DNA of 42,763 nt from Rhizaria sp. SCN 62-66 (taxonomy: Eukaryota; Rhizaria, unplaced): NCBI GenBank assembly GCA_001724265.1, contig MEDY01000505.1:1-42763 (forward strand), in the 5' to 3' direction. Shown one piece after another: positions 21,701-32,858 of this stretch. The notes under the pieces were generated by a model. That model saw only the letters and a program-made list of their open reading frames with translations. It was not told where the DNA came from and made no database searches. Numbering within the stretch: the stretch's first letter is position 1; the number at the start of each line of letters is the position of its first letter. The position numbers were made by a program, and so were the translations under genes.

Positions 21701-24038
21701 GCCACGGTCGAGGCGATCATCGTCAGCGCGATCGGGCTGCCCACGGTCACCGGCGTAAGTCAAGCCGCGTCCCTGCTCGGCGGCACTAATATAAGTCAGG
21801 CCGCGCCTCTCTATTGTGACAGTGGGTATGTAAGCGGCAACGGCAATGTAAGTGTCGTTCCGCGCACAGATGTGCGTGTGAGCGAGGATCTAAGTGCCCG
21901 CTGGCGCTTGTCAGTCGGCACCGCCCTTACACAAAACACCTACGACGCACACGCACTCCTTGTTGATAAGAACAACAACAATAACAACAACAGCAACTGC
22001 CACTCCACTGCGACTGCGACTGCCCCTGCCTACGGCCACCCTCTGCTGGGCCCCCCGTGGGCGCAACGCTACAACGTGTCGCTGCTGGCCTCGCTGCGCG
22101 CGCAGTCGGTCGTGCATGGTGTGCTGGCGCCCGCGGTCCGCGCCGGCCGCTCGCCGCGCTGGTTTTGCACGCTCGCCGCCGCTGCGCTCGCCTCCGCCAT
22201 GCTCTACGGAAACAGCCTAGGCCACAGCAATAACGACAACCAAAGCAAGAGCAAGAGTAGTCGACAGGCGCAGTCTCACTCGCAGTCTCCGCAGTCGTCT
22301 CTGGTGGTGACGCCCGGAGACTGGTGGGCCGCGGCGGCCGTGCTGGCGGGGCTGCCCCACGCGCGGCAACTGCGGCGCTACGCCAACCGCAGGCATGCGT
22401 GGACGCTACTCCGCGACAAGGCCATCCAGAACACCATCACGCGCTCTAGCGGCGGCAACGGCAATCAGAAGGGTGGCAGCAGCAGCACGGACGCGGCGAG
22501 CGAGAGCAAGGAGCAGAGTGAGCTGAAGAAGCTGCTGCAAATCAAGTCTGCCGGGCTGACTGCCGACGAGGCCGAGGCGGCCTACACTGCCGCCAACGCC
22601 ATCAACAGCGCCAGCGCCCACGGCGGGGGCGGCGCCGAGGACGGCTCGACTCAAGGCAATCACGAGCTCTGGGCCGAGGTCATCCCTTCTTCCACTTCCA
22701 GCAATAGCATCGGTACCAGCAGTCACTCAAGCGGCAGCAACGGCAGCAAGGCGATGCGAGTCCCCTTGCCGCCCGAGCCGCAGCCCCCCTACCCTCTACC
22801 GGCCTCCGCCCAGACCCTGAGCCCGTCCACGCTGCACATGTCGCCGCTCGCGCTTCAAGTCCTTGAAGACCTGCGCCCGCTCGAGCTCGCGCTCGTCGTC
22901 GCGATGCTGCAGCTGGAGCAGAAGGGCATGCCCTACAGCTTCCAGATTGTGTTCCGCGAGTACGCAGCCCTGGCCGCCTCGGCCGCTGCCACGGGCGCCG
23001 GGCAGCGCGCCGGCGGCAGTAACAGCTTCGGCAGCGCCGGCGGCAGTCGCGCTGCGACTGCCACGGATGGCACTGGAGCCGCGGTGGGCGCCGGTGGCAA
23101 CAGTTTCAGCGCAGGCGCCAGTGCGGGGGCGACGGCGTTCGCCAGCGCGGCCCACACCCCGCGGGCGCTGCAGCGACTGGCCAACTCGGCCTCGTTCGCC
23201 ACGGCCTCCGCCTCGGCCGCCGCCGCGGCGTCGGCGTCAGCTGTCGCGGCGGCCGCGGTGACGGTGCTGCCCAAGGCCGTCTGCCTCAACGCCTTCCTAG
23301 CCCTCACGGCCGCGGGCGCAGTCGTCTATGTCGCGCGGTACGTCATTTGAAACATCATGCTTATATGCGTTCAATAAGTATTGATTTCTTGATTATAATG
23401 TTAAATATATTTATTGATGTATTAACCCTTCAATTTCCTTGTCATTGATCCACACACTCTCACATCTCACTTGAACACTGTTTCTTGCTATTTGCACGTT
23501 GTTTTGCATCCTCAGCTCTCCCGATGCCCCAGCAGGCAAAGGCGATCTAGGCGCCGTCGCCGCCGCGCGCATTGCTGCCGCAGCCGCTGCTGCCGCCGGT
23601 GGTTCTGGCTCTGGATCGCAGCCGAACTCTGGCCCCAACACTCCTCAGCGCGGCGGCCGCGGTGCTGGCTCTCACAACTCTAACCCGAACAACGCCAGCT
23701 CTAGCACTGGATCTGCTGCAGCGGCTGCAGGGGCGGCGACTGCATTGTTTGTGACCGAGGCCGGCGAGGAGGTCGCCCTTGCAGCGCACATCGAGGAGGC
23801 CTACGACGCGGCGGTGGCTCTGGTCGAAGTGCCAGGTGACGGCGACGACGACGGCGGACACAGCAGCACCGGCGGCGCGGGCACGGGCGCGGGCGCGGGG
23901 GGCAGGGACGTGAGCTACCAGTGGGTGAAGCTGGCGATTCCGCCCGAGGAGTGCATCAAGTACATCGCCACTTCCAATAGCGTCCCCACGTTCCTCAAGT
24001 CCTGGCTCAACACGTCGGCCACCATGCACAAGATGTGA
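18584..24038 (+). CDS. ORC4: Origin recognition complex subunit 4, greatly enlarged by low-complexity insertions
   Basis: AAA+ subunit of the replication-origin binding complex. Exons 18584-23337 and 23516-24038 (phase 2, donor GTACGT) give 1758 aa ending in TGA, about four times the usual length (human ORC4 is about 436 aa). The conserved blocks keep ORC4 order: Walker A LLLGPSGMGKSHLVRTVL (about 231-248), FVLVTLDGLFASN, Walker B region FIFVLENFDAFA (about 711-722), LLYLLSDFLQSK, then IAVSSSWDVQSLLEKRVRSR (to about 792). The winged-helix part has LEDLRPLELALVVAMLQLEQ (about 1425-1445) and PYSFQIVFREY, ending SYQWVKLAIPPEECIKYI. Between them lie a 27-residue Asn run, Ala, Gly and Asn/Ser tracts and a Lys-free acidic patch. 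The usual DE of Walker B is read as E716-N717. CAG-C-ATG marks the start. Confidence 0.88.
18707..18787 (+). repeat. AAC trinucleotide repeat in ORC4
   Basis: Twenty-seven Asn codons in a row (residues 42-68), almost all AAC with AAT interruptions at the 3' end, as expected of an expanding microsatellite. Confidence 0.95.
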
Positions 24039-24707
24039 TGCGACATGTAGTGACTTGATCGCTTTGGTTTAAGGTTTAACTTAAAAAATATTTGTTACAG
24101 TAGTTTAATTGTACGTTTTGCTATACATATCAAAATTTCGTCCTAGTATATTGAGATTACATACAGATATGCACTTGAAATAATTTGAAACTAGGACGTG
24201 ACTGTTGCAGTTAAGCAGCTGCAACTTGAGACAGTATCGAGACTTACTACGGTGTGTATCCTGAAACGAATTGATCATCAAACTCTCTGTGTGGATACTA
24301 TGGTGATTTATATGTCATTTTAATTGTATTTTTGTAATTATATATCTTGAAATTGTGTTTGTGTCGAGATGTGCGCTGGGAAAGTCGAAGCCCTGCAAAC
24401 GGCTCTCCCTTCAAAATCCTAATCTCTATTTCCTGGAACTGCTCCTTACAATGAACGTCAATCTGAAAAGCGTAACGCCATAGCATACCTTACGTTTATA
24501 TTTTACTGAAATATGTGCTGTATTTTCTTATGCGGCTATTATCCTCTCCGGCCAGTAGATAACGCTCTCTGCACCTCCCAACCAGCACCTTCTGTATCAA
24601 TCAGCTGTCGCTACAACAACAGCGAACAGCGACACGGGGCACGCGCACAGCTGCTTTCTTTGCGAGTTTACTGTGCTGTCAACGCTAGGTGTTGTTTGGC
24701 GGTGACA
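24039..24707. other. Spacer between ORC4 and the large low-complexity gene
   Basis: AT-rich to about 24540, then mixed leader sequence in which the downstream frame is open from 24513. No separate gene recognised. Confidence 0.5.
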
Positions 24708-27559
24708 ATGAGTCTCCTGCAGCGACAGAACAAACCTCACACCACCACCAACACGAGCAGCACATACAGCATCGTGAACGCGAGTGTCGGCGTGACGAGC
24801 GGCGCTGTTGCTGCCACCGCGTGGGCGCCCGTGGCCATTGGCTCTGTTGTCACTGCCTACAACGCAAGCACTCTCACAGCCGCCACGAACACCGGCGCTG
24901 GTCGCGGCTCCGTCTCAGGGCCTGGCTCAGTCTCTGGGGCCGGCTTTGGCGCTGTGGGCGGCGACACGAATCGTGCTGGCGCGACTGCCTACGGCGCTAG
25001 CGCTGGCTCTGTTGTGTATGATTTCACTGCTAACGACAACGACGACTACTTTGACTCCGCCACAAACAACAACACGCACAGCCGCAGCCACACGCACAGC
25101 TCGAGCTCGAGTGCTAATGGGAGTGCTCACGCGAATGCGAGTGAAGCTGCTGACTACTACAGTATACCGGCGGGCCCAGCTTGGCCCCCCGTGAAGCCAA
25201 AGCAACCCCGTAATAGCAACAGCTTTAGTACTAGTTCTAGCTCGACCTCTGTATTTGATCGCAACAACGGCAATTGGGATACGAACGCTGCTGCTGTTGC
25301 TGCGAGTGCTGCCATGCGTCGGGGCGGGGGCGGGGCGTGGCTTGCCGCAATCGCTTCAAATGACAGCAGCAGCAACAGCAACTATTACAACAACGACGAT
25401 GATGAATATAATGCAAACACAAAGAGTCAAAGCAATCCTAGTAATAGTACCGTCGACTGCTCTGACGACGATAACGACAGCGGCAGCATTAGCTTCTTGC
25501 TTGCAGGTGTGCGGAACAAAAACAATGGTAATAAGACCAGCAACAACACTGCTAGCAAATCCACCGCTAATGCGAAGAACAACCGGAAAGCAGGTGGGGG
25601 CGGCTTCACTTCCTCCTTCATTCGCCGCGGCGATCCCGACTACAACCCGAGCACGAACACGTACGTCAGCAACTTCCCTGCTCTCGCAACGGCTGACGCT
25701 GCGGGCGCGAGCGCTGGTGCTACCCCTGAGGCGACTGAGGCTGTTTGGCAGCCAGCCCCGCCCCCGCTGGCCGCTCTGCTTTCCCTCGCAATAACACCAA
25801 CTGCACCAGCAGCAACGGCTCTCAACCCCAACAGTGCGAGTGCGAGTACGAGTACTGCCAATGCGATGACAGGCAACTCCGCTCTCGCGCGGGCAGCGGC
25901 ACTGGCTCTATCGCGGCTGCACCCAGCTGTGGCCGACCGGTGGCGGCTTAACTTCGAGACGATGTCGCTCGAGACCAACGACAACAACACGACCAACAGC
26001 AGCAACATCTCTAGCAACTCCAGTGCGAGTCATGGTCATGTTGGCGTCGGCGTAGTTGCGAGTGGCCGGCGGCAGGGGCAACTGACGCTGGCAACAGCAG
26101 CAGTGCCAGACATCACAGCAGCTAATTTCAGCACGAATGCACCTGCAACAGCTGCTGCTGCAACTGCTGCTACAACTGTCGCTGCTGCTCTTGCTTTTGC
26201 GTTTGGCTCGGATACATTAGCGATCACTGGCTCTCGCTCTAGCTCCGGCTCCGGCTCTAAAGATAGCAAGATTGGTGACGGTGACGACGGCGACGACGAC
26301 GACTTTGGCTTCGCAGCCTACCAACAGCAGCAGCAGCTGCAGCAGCAGCTGCAGCAGCGCCAGGCCCTCATCGACAGTCTCACCGCGCCCCGCGCCGCCG
26401 CGGAAACCGGAGGGGGCGCCAAAAGCGGAGATGCTGCTAAAAGTGGAGGTATTTCCGCAGGTGCCGGATGGGGCGGCGGCGTGTCGTTGACGGCGGCGGT
26501 GCCGTGGCTGTTGCCGGAGGCGGCCGCGGCGGAAGTCAAGGGCAGCCTCCTGCGCTCGAACAATGATGACGATGACGATGATGATGACAACAAGAATAGC
26601 CGGAAGAGCAACAGTAAAGCCAAATTAGCCAATCGCTCTTTTGGCGCTGCTGCTAGTGGCGTTGGCCGTGGTGGCAGTGATGGCAAAGAGCAAGAGCTGT
26701 GGGAAGTTGCTGAGCTTGACGTTGACGATGACAACGTTGAGATTGATGTCAACGATAACGCGGAGTCTGACGTTAATAGCACGATAAGTGCGAAGGTTAG
26801 GGCGAAGACTGAAACGAAGAGCGCTCACAAACAATCGCGATCACAGGCGCATGCGCATGCGCAGGCGCAGGTGCAGACGCAGAGGCTGAAGCCGACGCCG
26901 CCAGTCACGGCTAACTGCAGCACAAGCGATGATAGCGTGGGTGTCTCACGCATCAGCAGTCGTGCCAGTGCCAGCGCCAGTGCCAGTGCCAGCGCAAACG
27001 CTGGCGTGGGTGTGGGCGGAAGCGGCAGTGTGAGTGGAAGCGGCAGTGTGACGCCGGTGCCTATCAGTCGTACACAGGCTTTGGCTCAAAAAGCACTGAT
27101 TCTAGCGCAACAGCAACAACAAAAGACTCTTGCCAACGCTGACGTCGAAGACACTGCGCGTGAAAACAAGCACTTAGACTCGTTTAAGGGGCACTTAGAC
27201 TCGGCAGCACACTCAGACGAGCCCTTTGACCAGTCTTGGAAGCCCCCATGGGCTGCGAGCAGCAACAGCATTGACGCCACCACTGCCACAGCTGGCACAG
27301 CTGACAGAGGTAGCACAGGTGGCACAGCCAGCAACAGCAGCAAGACGACTAGTGACGCTACTGGTGCCACTGCGGCGCAGCAAGGAGGGGGTGCGAGTGT
27401 ACCTTTGACTGGTGTTGACACCTCACGGCAGCAGCAACCGCAACAGCAGCAGCACTTGTCCTCCAACACAGTGCAATCCCCCTTCAGCGTGAGCACCCTT
27501 GTCGTGGCCCCTAACGGCCGCACCAGCTACTTACATCCCAACGGTAAGTACGTCTTCTT

Positions 27560-27599
<40 letters not shown>

Positions 27600-28503
27600 G
27601 GCTACGGCAACGGTGACAGTGACGACGCTGATGCTGATGCTGAGGGGGATAAGCTTCGCAGCCGACTTGGCGACGTGTTCGATAACTTAAGCCGCCTCCT
27701 TGCCAGCTCCACGACGAACGCTAGCGCCCACAATACCTCCACGAGCACCGCTAATCTGAGTGAAACTGCGAATGACAGTGCGACGAGTGCGAGCGCTAGC
27801 AGCAAGCAGCAGGCAGCCGCCGCGGCCGCCGCCGCCGCGGTCGCCAACGCGACGGCCAGGCACCCTAGCACTCTCACAAGCAGCAACAGCAACAGCAGCA
27901 GCCTTGCCAACAGCAACAGCAACGGCAACATAGCGACAATCACCCGTGCGACCGCGGCCGAGCGCGCCCGCGCCGCAGCCGCCGCGGCCGCGCTGGCCGG
28001 CAGCAACGGCAACGGCAGTTCGACAGGTGCGATGTCGATCTCAGCCAAGGCGGAGGCTCAGAATGCCTTGCTGGCGACGCTGGCGCAGCAGCGGCAGCGG
28101 CTGGCGGCTTCGCTGCAGCAAAAGGCGGCCGCCGCCGAGGCCGCCGCCGCCGCCGGCCGAAGCCGCCGCGGCGCTGCGGCGCGAGGCCGCCGCGGCGTGG
28201 GCTGCGAAGCAGGAGCTGCGGGACAAGGAGGCCGCCGCCGCCGCCGCTGCCGCCGAAGCCGAGGCTGCGGCGGCCGCGGCGGAGGCCGAGGCCGAGGCGG
28301 CGCGGCGCGCGGAGGCGGCCAGGGCGTTTGCGCAGGCCTCTGAGGCGCGGCGGCTTGAGTTCAAGGCCAGGGAGCGGGAGGAGAGGCGCAAGAAAGAGAA
28401 GGAAAACGCGAAGCTTGATGCGCTAATTGAGGCTGACGACGAGAGGCGGCGGAAAGAAAGGGAACAAAGGGCCGCGGCTGCTGCGGCCAAGGGCAAGAAG
28501 TGA
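24708..28503 (+). CDS. Large Asn/Ser/Ala-rich protein with C-terminal charged coiled coil; +1 frameshift near 28150
   Basis: Not recognised. The chosen start MSLLQRQNK follows GGCGGTGACA; the frame is open from 24513, so an earlier start is possible. Nearly the whole protein is low complexity: Ala/Gly/Ser, Asn/Ser (an AACAGC repeat), Asp runs and Gln runs. Ordered-looking islands are FTSSFIRRGDPDYNPSTNTY, YVSNFPALATAD (after 25640), LHPAVADRWRLNFETMSLE and TSYLHPNGKYVFF. Reading breaks in a GC-repeat at about 28136-28160: one extra base separates KAAAAEAAAA from EAAAALRREAAAAWAAK. After it the second frame gives a highly charged helix (AREREERRKKEKENAKLDAL, IEADDERRRKEREQR) and TGA at 28501. 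With one base removed the length would be about 1264 aa. A GTAAGT and an overlapping GTACGT occur in-frame at 27544-27553, so an unspliced intron cannot be excluded. Confidence 0.7.
27561..27599 (+). repeat. AACAGC hexanucleotide repeat
   Basis: Tandem AACAGC units coding (Asn-Ser)n in the large low-complexity gene. The same unit recurs in ORC4 near 20162-20190. Confidence 0.9.
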
Positions 28504-29053
28504 TCAGCTCGTTGCTCATAAGGCAAACGTTGCGTGTTGGAGCTTTTGGAGAGCACACGTCACATGTGTTATGCAGATCCAGAACGATCACAACGATACC
28601 TAGCACCAGATATACTATCAAAGAATACACTGAACATGCTTATTGGACGATATTCTCAACTACACATTCAGTACATGATCAAATAGCTCAGAATATATAT
28701 CATATTGTCCAAACAGTGATTGATTTCTAAGTCGAACATTGTATTTATCTAAAATAGACTCACACATATGCACACAAGTCGCTCTAGTGAAGGCACTAGC
28801 ACACCTCGTGTGCGTACATAAAGACAAAGAAGCAACATCTCGGCTCCGACTGGCGGCGCGAGACCGCAGCCGCCGCACATCGCGCGCGCGCTTCGCTGCC
28901 CCTCGGTAGAAGTTACCTCGGGTCAGCTGAGCCGTCCGTGTGCACAGACGGCAGCGCGCGCAACTGCGGCGGCAGCGGGACTCAACATAAGAGCAGAGAG
29001 CTATCAATCGCGCCCCAGAAAGGGGGCATGGCGATGTGGTAGCGGCAAGTTAC
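28504..29053. other. Convergent 3' spacer with GC-rich inverted repeat
   Basis: No gene seen. 28840-29000 is GC-rich and unlike other spacers; GCCGTC at 28931 and GACGGC at 28947 form a 6-bp stem around TGTGCACA. It is compatible with a small structured RNA or an eIF5A 3' element, but no family is recognised. Confidence 0.35.
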
Positions 29054-29560
29054 TTACTCGACCTTGGCCTCGTTGAAGGACTCGATGAGCTCCTCGTCCT
29101 TGAACTCGTTCTCGCCGATCTCGACGGGGGCACGGATCACGGAGATGTAGATGCCCTTGTCGTCGTCCTTCTTGGACTCGATGCGGGCCTTGTGGGCCGC
29201 GACGGCCTCAGCACCCTTGCAGTTCTCCTTGTCGGGGAAGTAGCGGAAGGTGAGCGAGTCGTTGTCGGCGGTGAGGACCTCGATGGAGTGGGAGGACTCG
29301 TCGACGTCGGTGACGAGGAACTGCTCCTTGTCGAGGGTGAAGGCGACGAGGTTGGCGGACGCGGGGAAGACGTCGTTGACCTTGTTCTCAGTGAGGACGC
29401 AGGTGCCGGTCATGTTGCACTTGGCGTGGCCGTGCTTGCCGGTCTTGGAGGTCTTGATCTCGATGAGCTTGACGGGGCGGTTCTTCATGATGACGAAAGT
29501 ACCCTTCTTGCAATCACCGGCGGTGATGGGGCGGCGAGCAACCTGGCGGACCTCAGACAT
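29054..29560 (-). CDS. EIF5A: Eukaryotic translation initiation factor 5A
   Basis: Ribosome-binding factor that relieves stalling and promotes termination, active after hypusine modification. A single open exon from ATG at 29560 to TAA gives 168 aa, close to the usual length of about 157. The N-terminal SH3-like domain shows CKKGTFVIMKNRPVKLIEI followed by the hypusination loop TSKTGKHGHAK, in which the Lys of GKHGH is the modified residue. The second half is an acidic OB-fold-like region, more divergent than in animals or fungi (FLVTDVDESSHSIEVL, IYISVIRAPVEIG). The upstream sequence is CTCTTTCGCAGTC, a pyrimidine tract and CAGTC about 9 nt before the ATG. Assignment is secure because of the hypusine loop. 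Confidence 0.92.
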   Translation of the reverse strand: MSEVRQVARRPITAGDCKKGTFVIMKNRPVKLIEIKTSKTGKHGHAKCNMTGTCVLTENKVNDVFPASANLVAFTLDKEQFLVTDVDESSHSIEVLTADNDSLTFRYFPDKENCKGAEAVAAHKARIESKKDDDKGIYISVIRAPVEIGENEFKDEELIESFNEAKVE

Positions 29561-30304
29561 GTCGACTTGACTGCGAAAGAGGAAGAGAAAGGCAGATTGA
29601 GAGGCAATGTGGACGGGAAAAGCGTGAGAAAAAGAGGGAAGAGGGAGGAAAATAGATGAAGAGGACTTGCGCTAGCGGCCACAAGACGAGGATGAGGGAG
29701 GGCCTGGACCGAGCTAGGTCGCAGAGCGCAGCAAAGACGACATAAGTGGACAAATCAGACACTACGTGGAGTAACCACAAGATGTGTTCAGCTTCTCACT
29801 GTCGTGTGAACGCCAATCAAAGCGCCAAGAGTGAGTGAATGAAGCCAAGCAGCGGCGCGCAAGTGCCTTCCTCGTTTTGTGGTGGTCCGCAGCAAAAGCT
29901 CAAGATTAAGGCACATGACACGGCGCGAGCGATATCCAAGCAAACGGAGAAAGCACAACCCCCCATTTTGGACCCAGAACGTGCAATATCTGGCCATTAT
30001 CTCTGCATTGCAATCTTTTCTTGTCTTTCTTCTTCGCGTCATCGCCCGGCCGCGGCTGCCTCTGTCAGTCTGGCTGCCGCCGGTGGGTTTAAATTTAAGC
30101 CGCAGAATTTTTGAGAACCGTACATTCTGCCGCTCGGATTTAGAGCTTCCACAAAGCACTTGAATTCTCTTTAAAAATCAAGCTGGACTGAATAATAAAC
30201 AATGTATTCCACTGTAACCGTTATTTCTTCAAGTATCTATCGTAGTATCACTCCGCAATAAAACCAGGAACCAAATGAAATTGTGAGATTACTTCGAATT
30301 GTGA
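29561..30304. promoter_or_regulatory. Upstream region of eIF5A
   Basis: No gene seen. Directly upstream of the eIF5A ATG (minus strand) is a pyrimidine tract ending CGCAGTC (complement of 29569-29573 is CAGTC). 30060-30304 is AT-rich and holds the 3' end of the CaaX gene transcript region. Confidence 0.4.
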
Positions 30305-31043
30305 TCACATGATGACGCACTCCGGGTCATCTTTGGCGGCCTCTTTCATCAGACTCATGGGGTCCCCGAGCCCCTCGGTGGGGTCCCGCTCCTCCTCCCG
30401 CTCCTTCGCCGCCCGCGACAGCGCCCCGTCGGCGCCGGCCACGCGCCCCATCAGACTCTTGCTGCCGCTGCCACTGCGAGCGCTGTCCCCTGCTGGGGGC
30501 TTCCCCCCGCCCTCGTCCTCATCCTCGCTCTCGCTCTCCTGCTCCTTCCCTGCTGCCGCCATCTCAGCGGCAGCGCTAGACGGCGCGAGCGCGGAGGCGT
30601 CTTCGCGGACTCGCCAGCAGAGCACCCGCACACCTCCACCCGCAGCCACAGCCGCCGCCCACGCTGCATCAGCCTCAACCTTTGCGGCCTCAGCCTCAGC
30701 CTCGTCCTTTGCGGCCTCAGCGTCGTTCGCAGCGGCGGCGCCCTGACCGCGACTGCGAGCGTGAGCGGGGGCGATGATGGCGGCCAGCGGGGGCAGCCCG
30801 GCCTCGGCCGCGTCGGCGTCTGGGTGGCCGGCGCGCCAGAGAGCGGACAGGGCGTCGCGCCAACCGCCGGGAACGTCATTGTCATCGCAAATACCACTAC
30901 CAGTCTTGCGGATACCGCCCTTCTTGGCGTTGTCGCTGCTGCTCTTGCCCTTGCCCTGCGCGGGGACAGGCAGGAGAGCGGCCCGGGGCCGGACGCGGGC
31001 GGCGGCGGTAAGGCTGTCGGGGTACCAGCTCCAGTGCCAGCTC

Positions 31044-31084
<41 letters not shown>

Positions 31085-31588
31085 CTCCTCTCGTTGCTGC
31101 TGCTGCTCTTGCTCAGGAGCAGCCTTGGCAGAGGCAGCGTCGGCACAGGTGCTCTTGCTGTCGTTAGAGCTAGAGCTAGCGATTGGTAAGCTGACAGCAA
31201 TGGCAAAGCCGACAGTGAAATCGTTATCATCCTCGTTGATAGTACTCTCTCTAGCAGTCTCTGCATGGTTTAAGAATGGCGTTGCTGATGCGAATAAAGA
31301 GCGGGCAGCGTCGGCAACCTCAGCACCAGTGCTGCGGGCGTCCAGAACCGTCTCTGCAGCACCCACACATCGCGCACCAGAACAAGAGATCGAAGCGGAG
31401 CCAGCCGAGTCTGAAGCGGACGCAGAGGCCCAGGCTGAGGCGACAGCCTCGCGCCAGCCCGCAAGCGCTACGGCAGGCGCGGCGGGCGGTGGCGGCGCGG
31501 GCAATGGAGCTGCGAGAGCGATATAGTGCGCTGGCAAAGGTCGCGGCGCAGGCGGGGGAGCGAGCAGGGCTGAAGAGAAGCCCAACAT
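30305..31588 (-). CDS. Ala-rich protein ending in a CaaX prenylation box (CVIM)
   Basis: Unknown family, 427 aa, one exon, ends TGA. The last four residues are Cys-Val-Ile-Met, a textbook CaaX box; Met at the last position favours farnesyltransferase. The residues just before are acidic (KDDPE), so the polybasic second signal found in Ras-type proteins is missing. Two related motifs occur: GWREAVASAWAS (about residues 44-55) and GWRDALSALWRAG (about 243-255), suggesting a duplicated short unit. The rest is Ala/Pro/Ser-rich with an Ala run encoded by a CAG/CTG repeat and Glu/Asp patches. The ATG directly follows TCTCTTGCGTAG, possibly a splice acceptor; a GTATGT donor stands at 31706. Membrane attachment is an inference from the CaaX box. 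Confidence 0.7.
31046..31083 (+). repeat. CAG/CTG trinucleotide repeat
   Basis: Codes an Ala run (GCT codons) in the CaaX gene on the minus strand. Confidence 0.9.
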
Positions 31589-31946
31589 CTACGCAAGAGA
31601 AGATATAGAAGGATATAGTGTGATTGATGAGACATAATAGAGTGGGTATATATAAATACTCTTTTGAAGTTCGTTTTTCGTCTGGCAGTCCTATTAACGG
31701 ACATACGGCCCTTCTACATCACAAACGAAACATCGACATCAATAGTTGGCAAACATAAACCTGGCACCAGAAGCATAAAACAAGACGCACTAGCACCAAA
31801 CGAAGTCGTAGAGGTAAAATACCTTTGTATTCAAAAATATCAGACTCAAAAGAATACCAAATAATAAAAACTAGATAACAAGAACTCTGTGACACTAGAG
31901 CAAAGCACAACAGAGAACAAACAGAAGTGTTCTCTTTCTCGCCCGC
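31589..31946. promoter_or_regulatory. Spacer upstream of the CaaX gene
   Basis: AT-rich, no gene. On the minus strand TATTTATATATA (31658-31647) stands 59 nt before the CaaX ATG. A GTATGT donor at 31706 together with TTGCGTAG-ATG could instead define a 5' UTR intron of about 118 nt; both cannot be true for the same transcript start. Confidence 0.35.
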
Positions 31947-32858
31947 TTAGTGCTCGGCGACGGCGGCGGGGCTCTCCTTACCCTTGAGCGCGCGCACGGT
32001 GAGCTCGTAGCCGGTAAAGCACACGGCGTTGGCGGGCAGCGCACGGAGCATGCAGGGCGAGAAGCCGCGCATGAGGCGCGGGACGCCGCCTTCTGCGTAG
32101 AGCATCTTGATCGTCTTGCCCAGACTCGGGTAGAGACGGTTCTTGACTAGGTTGTCGGCCTGCATGGCCGACTTAACAACGTCAATGGGGTAGACCAGCG
32201 GCCAGTAAGCGAAGCCGCCGATGCCGCCAGCAACCATGAGCTTCCAGGTGGGGAGCGTGCCGTCATCGTACTCGGTCCCCTCGGACAGGTACTGCTTGGT
32301 CATCTCGTAAAAGCCGAAGTACATCGACACGGCGAAGAAGTTGCGCAGCACGGTCGCGGGCAGGCCTTGGAACACGCCGCGTAGTCCGTGGTTAACGACG
32401 ATGTGCTTGACGCAGCCGGGGAAGGTGGTGAAAGCGGGAGACTGCTTGAACACCTGCGTCTGCAGCTGGGTCTTGAACAGGTCCACGGGCGACTCGAGCA
32501 CGGCCACCGCGGCGCCCGTCAGCGCGCCCGCGGCAAAGTAGCCCTGCGTGGACACGCGGCCGCCGTTGTTCTCGCGCTCAGCAATGAAGGACTTGACGGC
32601 GCCCCAGACGCCAAACTGCCAGGCGTTGAGGAACATCTGCCCGACGAGCGGGGAGGCGACGCCCTTGTAGAAGCCGGCCATGCCCTCGGCCGCGCGCGTC
32701 TTGCGGACACAGTCGCCCAGGCCGGAGTACATGGGGTTCTTCGCGTCCTGGGTCTGGAGACGGACCTTGAGCGTGTCGAAGGGGTGGCCGACGAGGACGA
32801 GGCCGACGCCGCCAACGGTGCCGCCGACGATGTCGATGAGCGCGTCCTTGAGAGACAT
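31947..32858 (-). CDS. Mitochondrial carrier, carnitine/acylcarnitine or basic amino acid type (SLC25 family)
   Basis: Inner-membrane transporter, 303 aa, one exon, ends TAA. The three tandem carrier repeats are clear from their P-x-[DE]-x-x-[KR] signatures: GHPFDTLKVRLQTQ, ESPVDLFKTQLQTQ and VYPIDVVKSAMQAD, each followed by the matching GF.KG, GVFQGL and LMRGFSP sequence. GHPFDTLKVRLQTQ and the C-terminal RALPANAVCFTGYEL resemble SLC25A20/A29-type carriers (carnitine/acylcarnitine, ornithine or lysine). Substrate cannot be settled from sequence. The frame is open a further 74 codons upstream, but MSLKDALIDIVGG begins exactly where carriers begin and CAGTCGCA-ATG precedes it, so I start at 32858. 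Confidence 0.9.
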   Translation of the reverse strand: MSLKDALIDIVGGTVGGVGLVLVGHPFDTLKVRLQTQDAKNPMYSGLGDCVRKTRAAEGMAGFYKGVASPLVGQMFLNAWQFGVWGAVKSFIAERENNGGRVSTQGYFAAGALTGAAVAVLESPVDLFKTQLQTQVFKQSPAFTTFPGCVKHIVVNHGLRGVFQGLPATVLRNFFAVSMYFGFYEMTKQYLSEGTEYDDGTLPTWKLMVAGGIGGFAYWPLVYPIDVVKSAMQADNLVKNRLYPSLGKTIKMLYAEGGVPRLMRGFSPCMLRALPANAVCFTGYELTVRALKGKESPAAVAEH

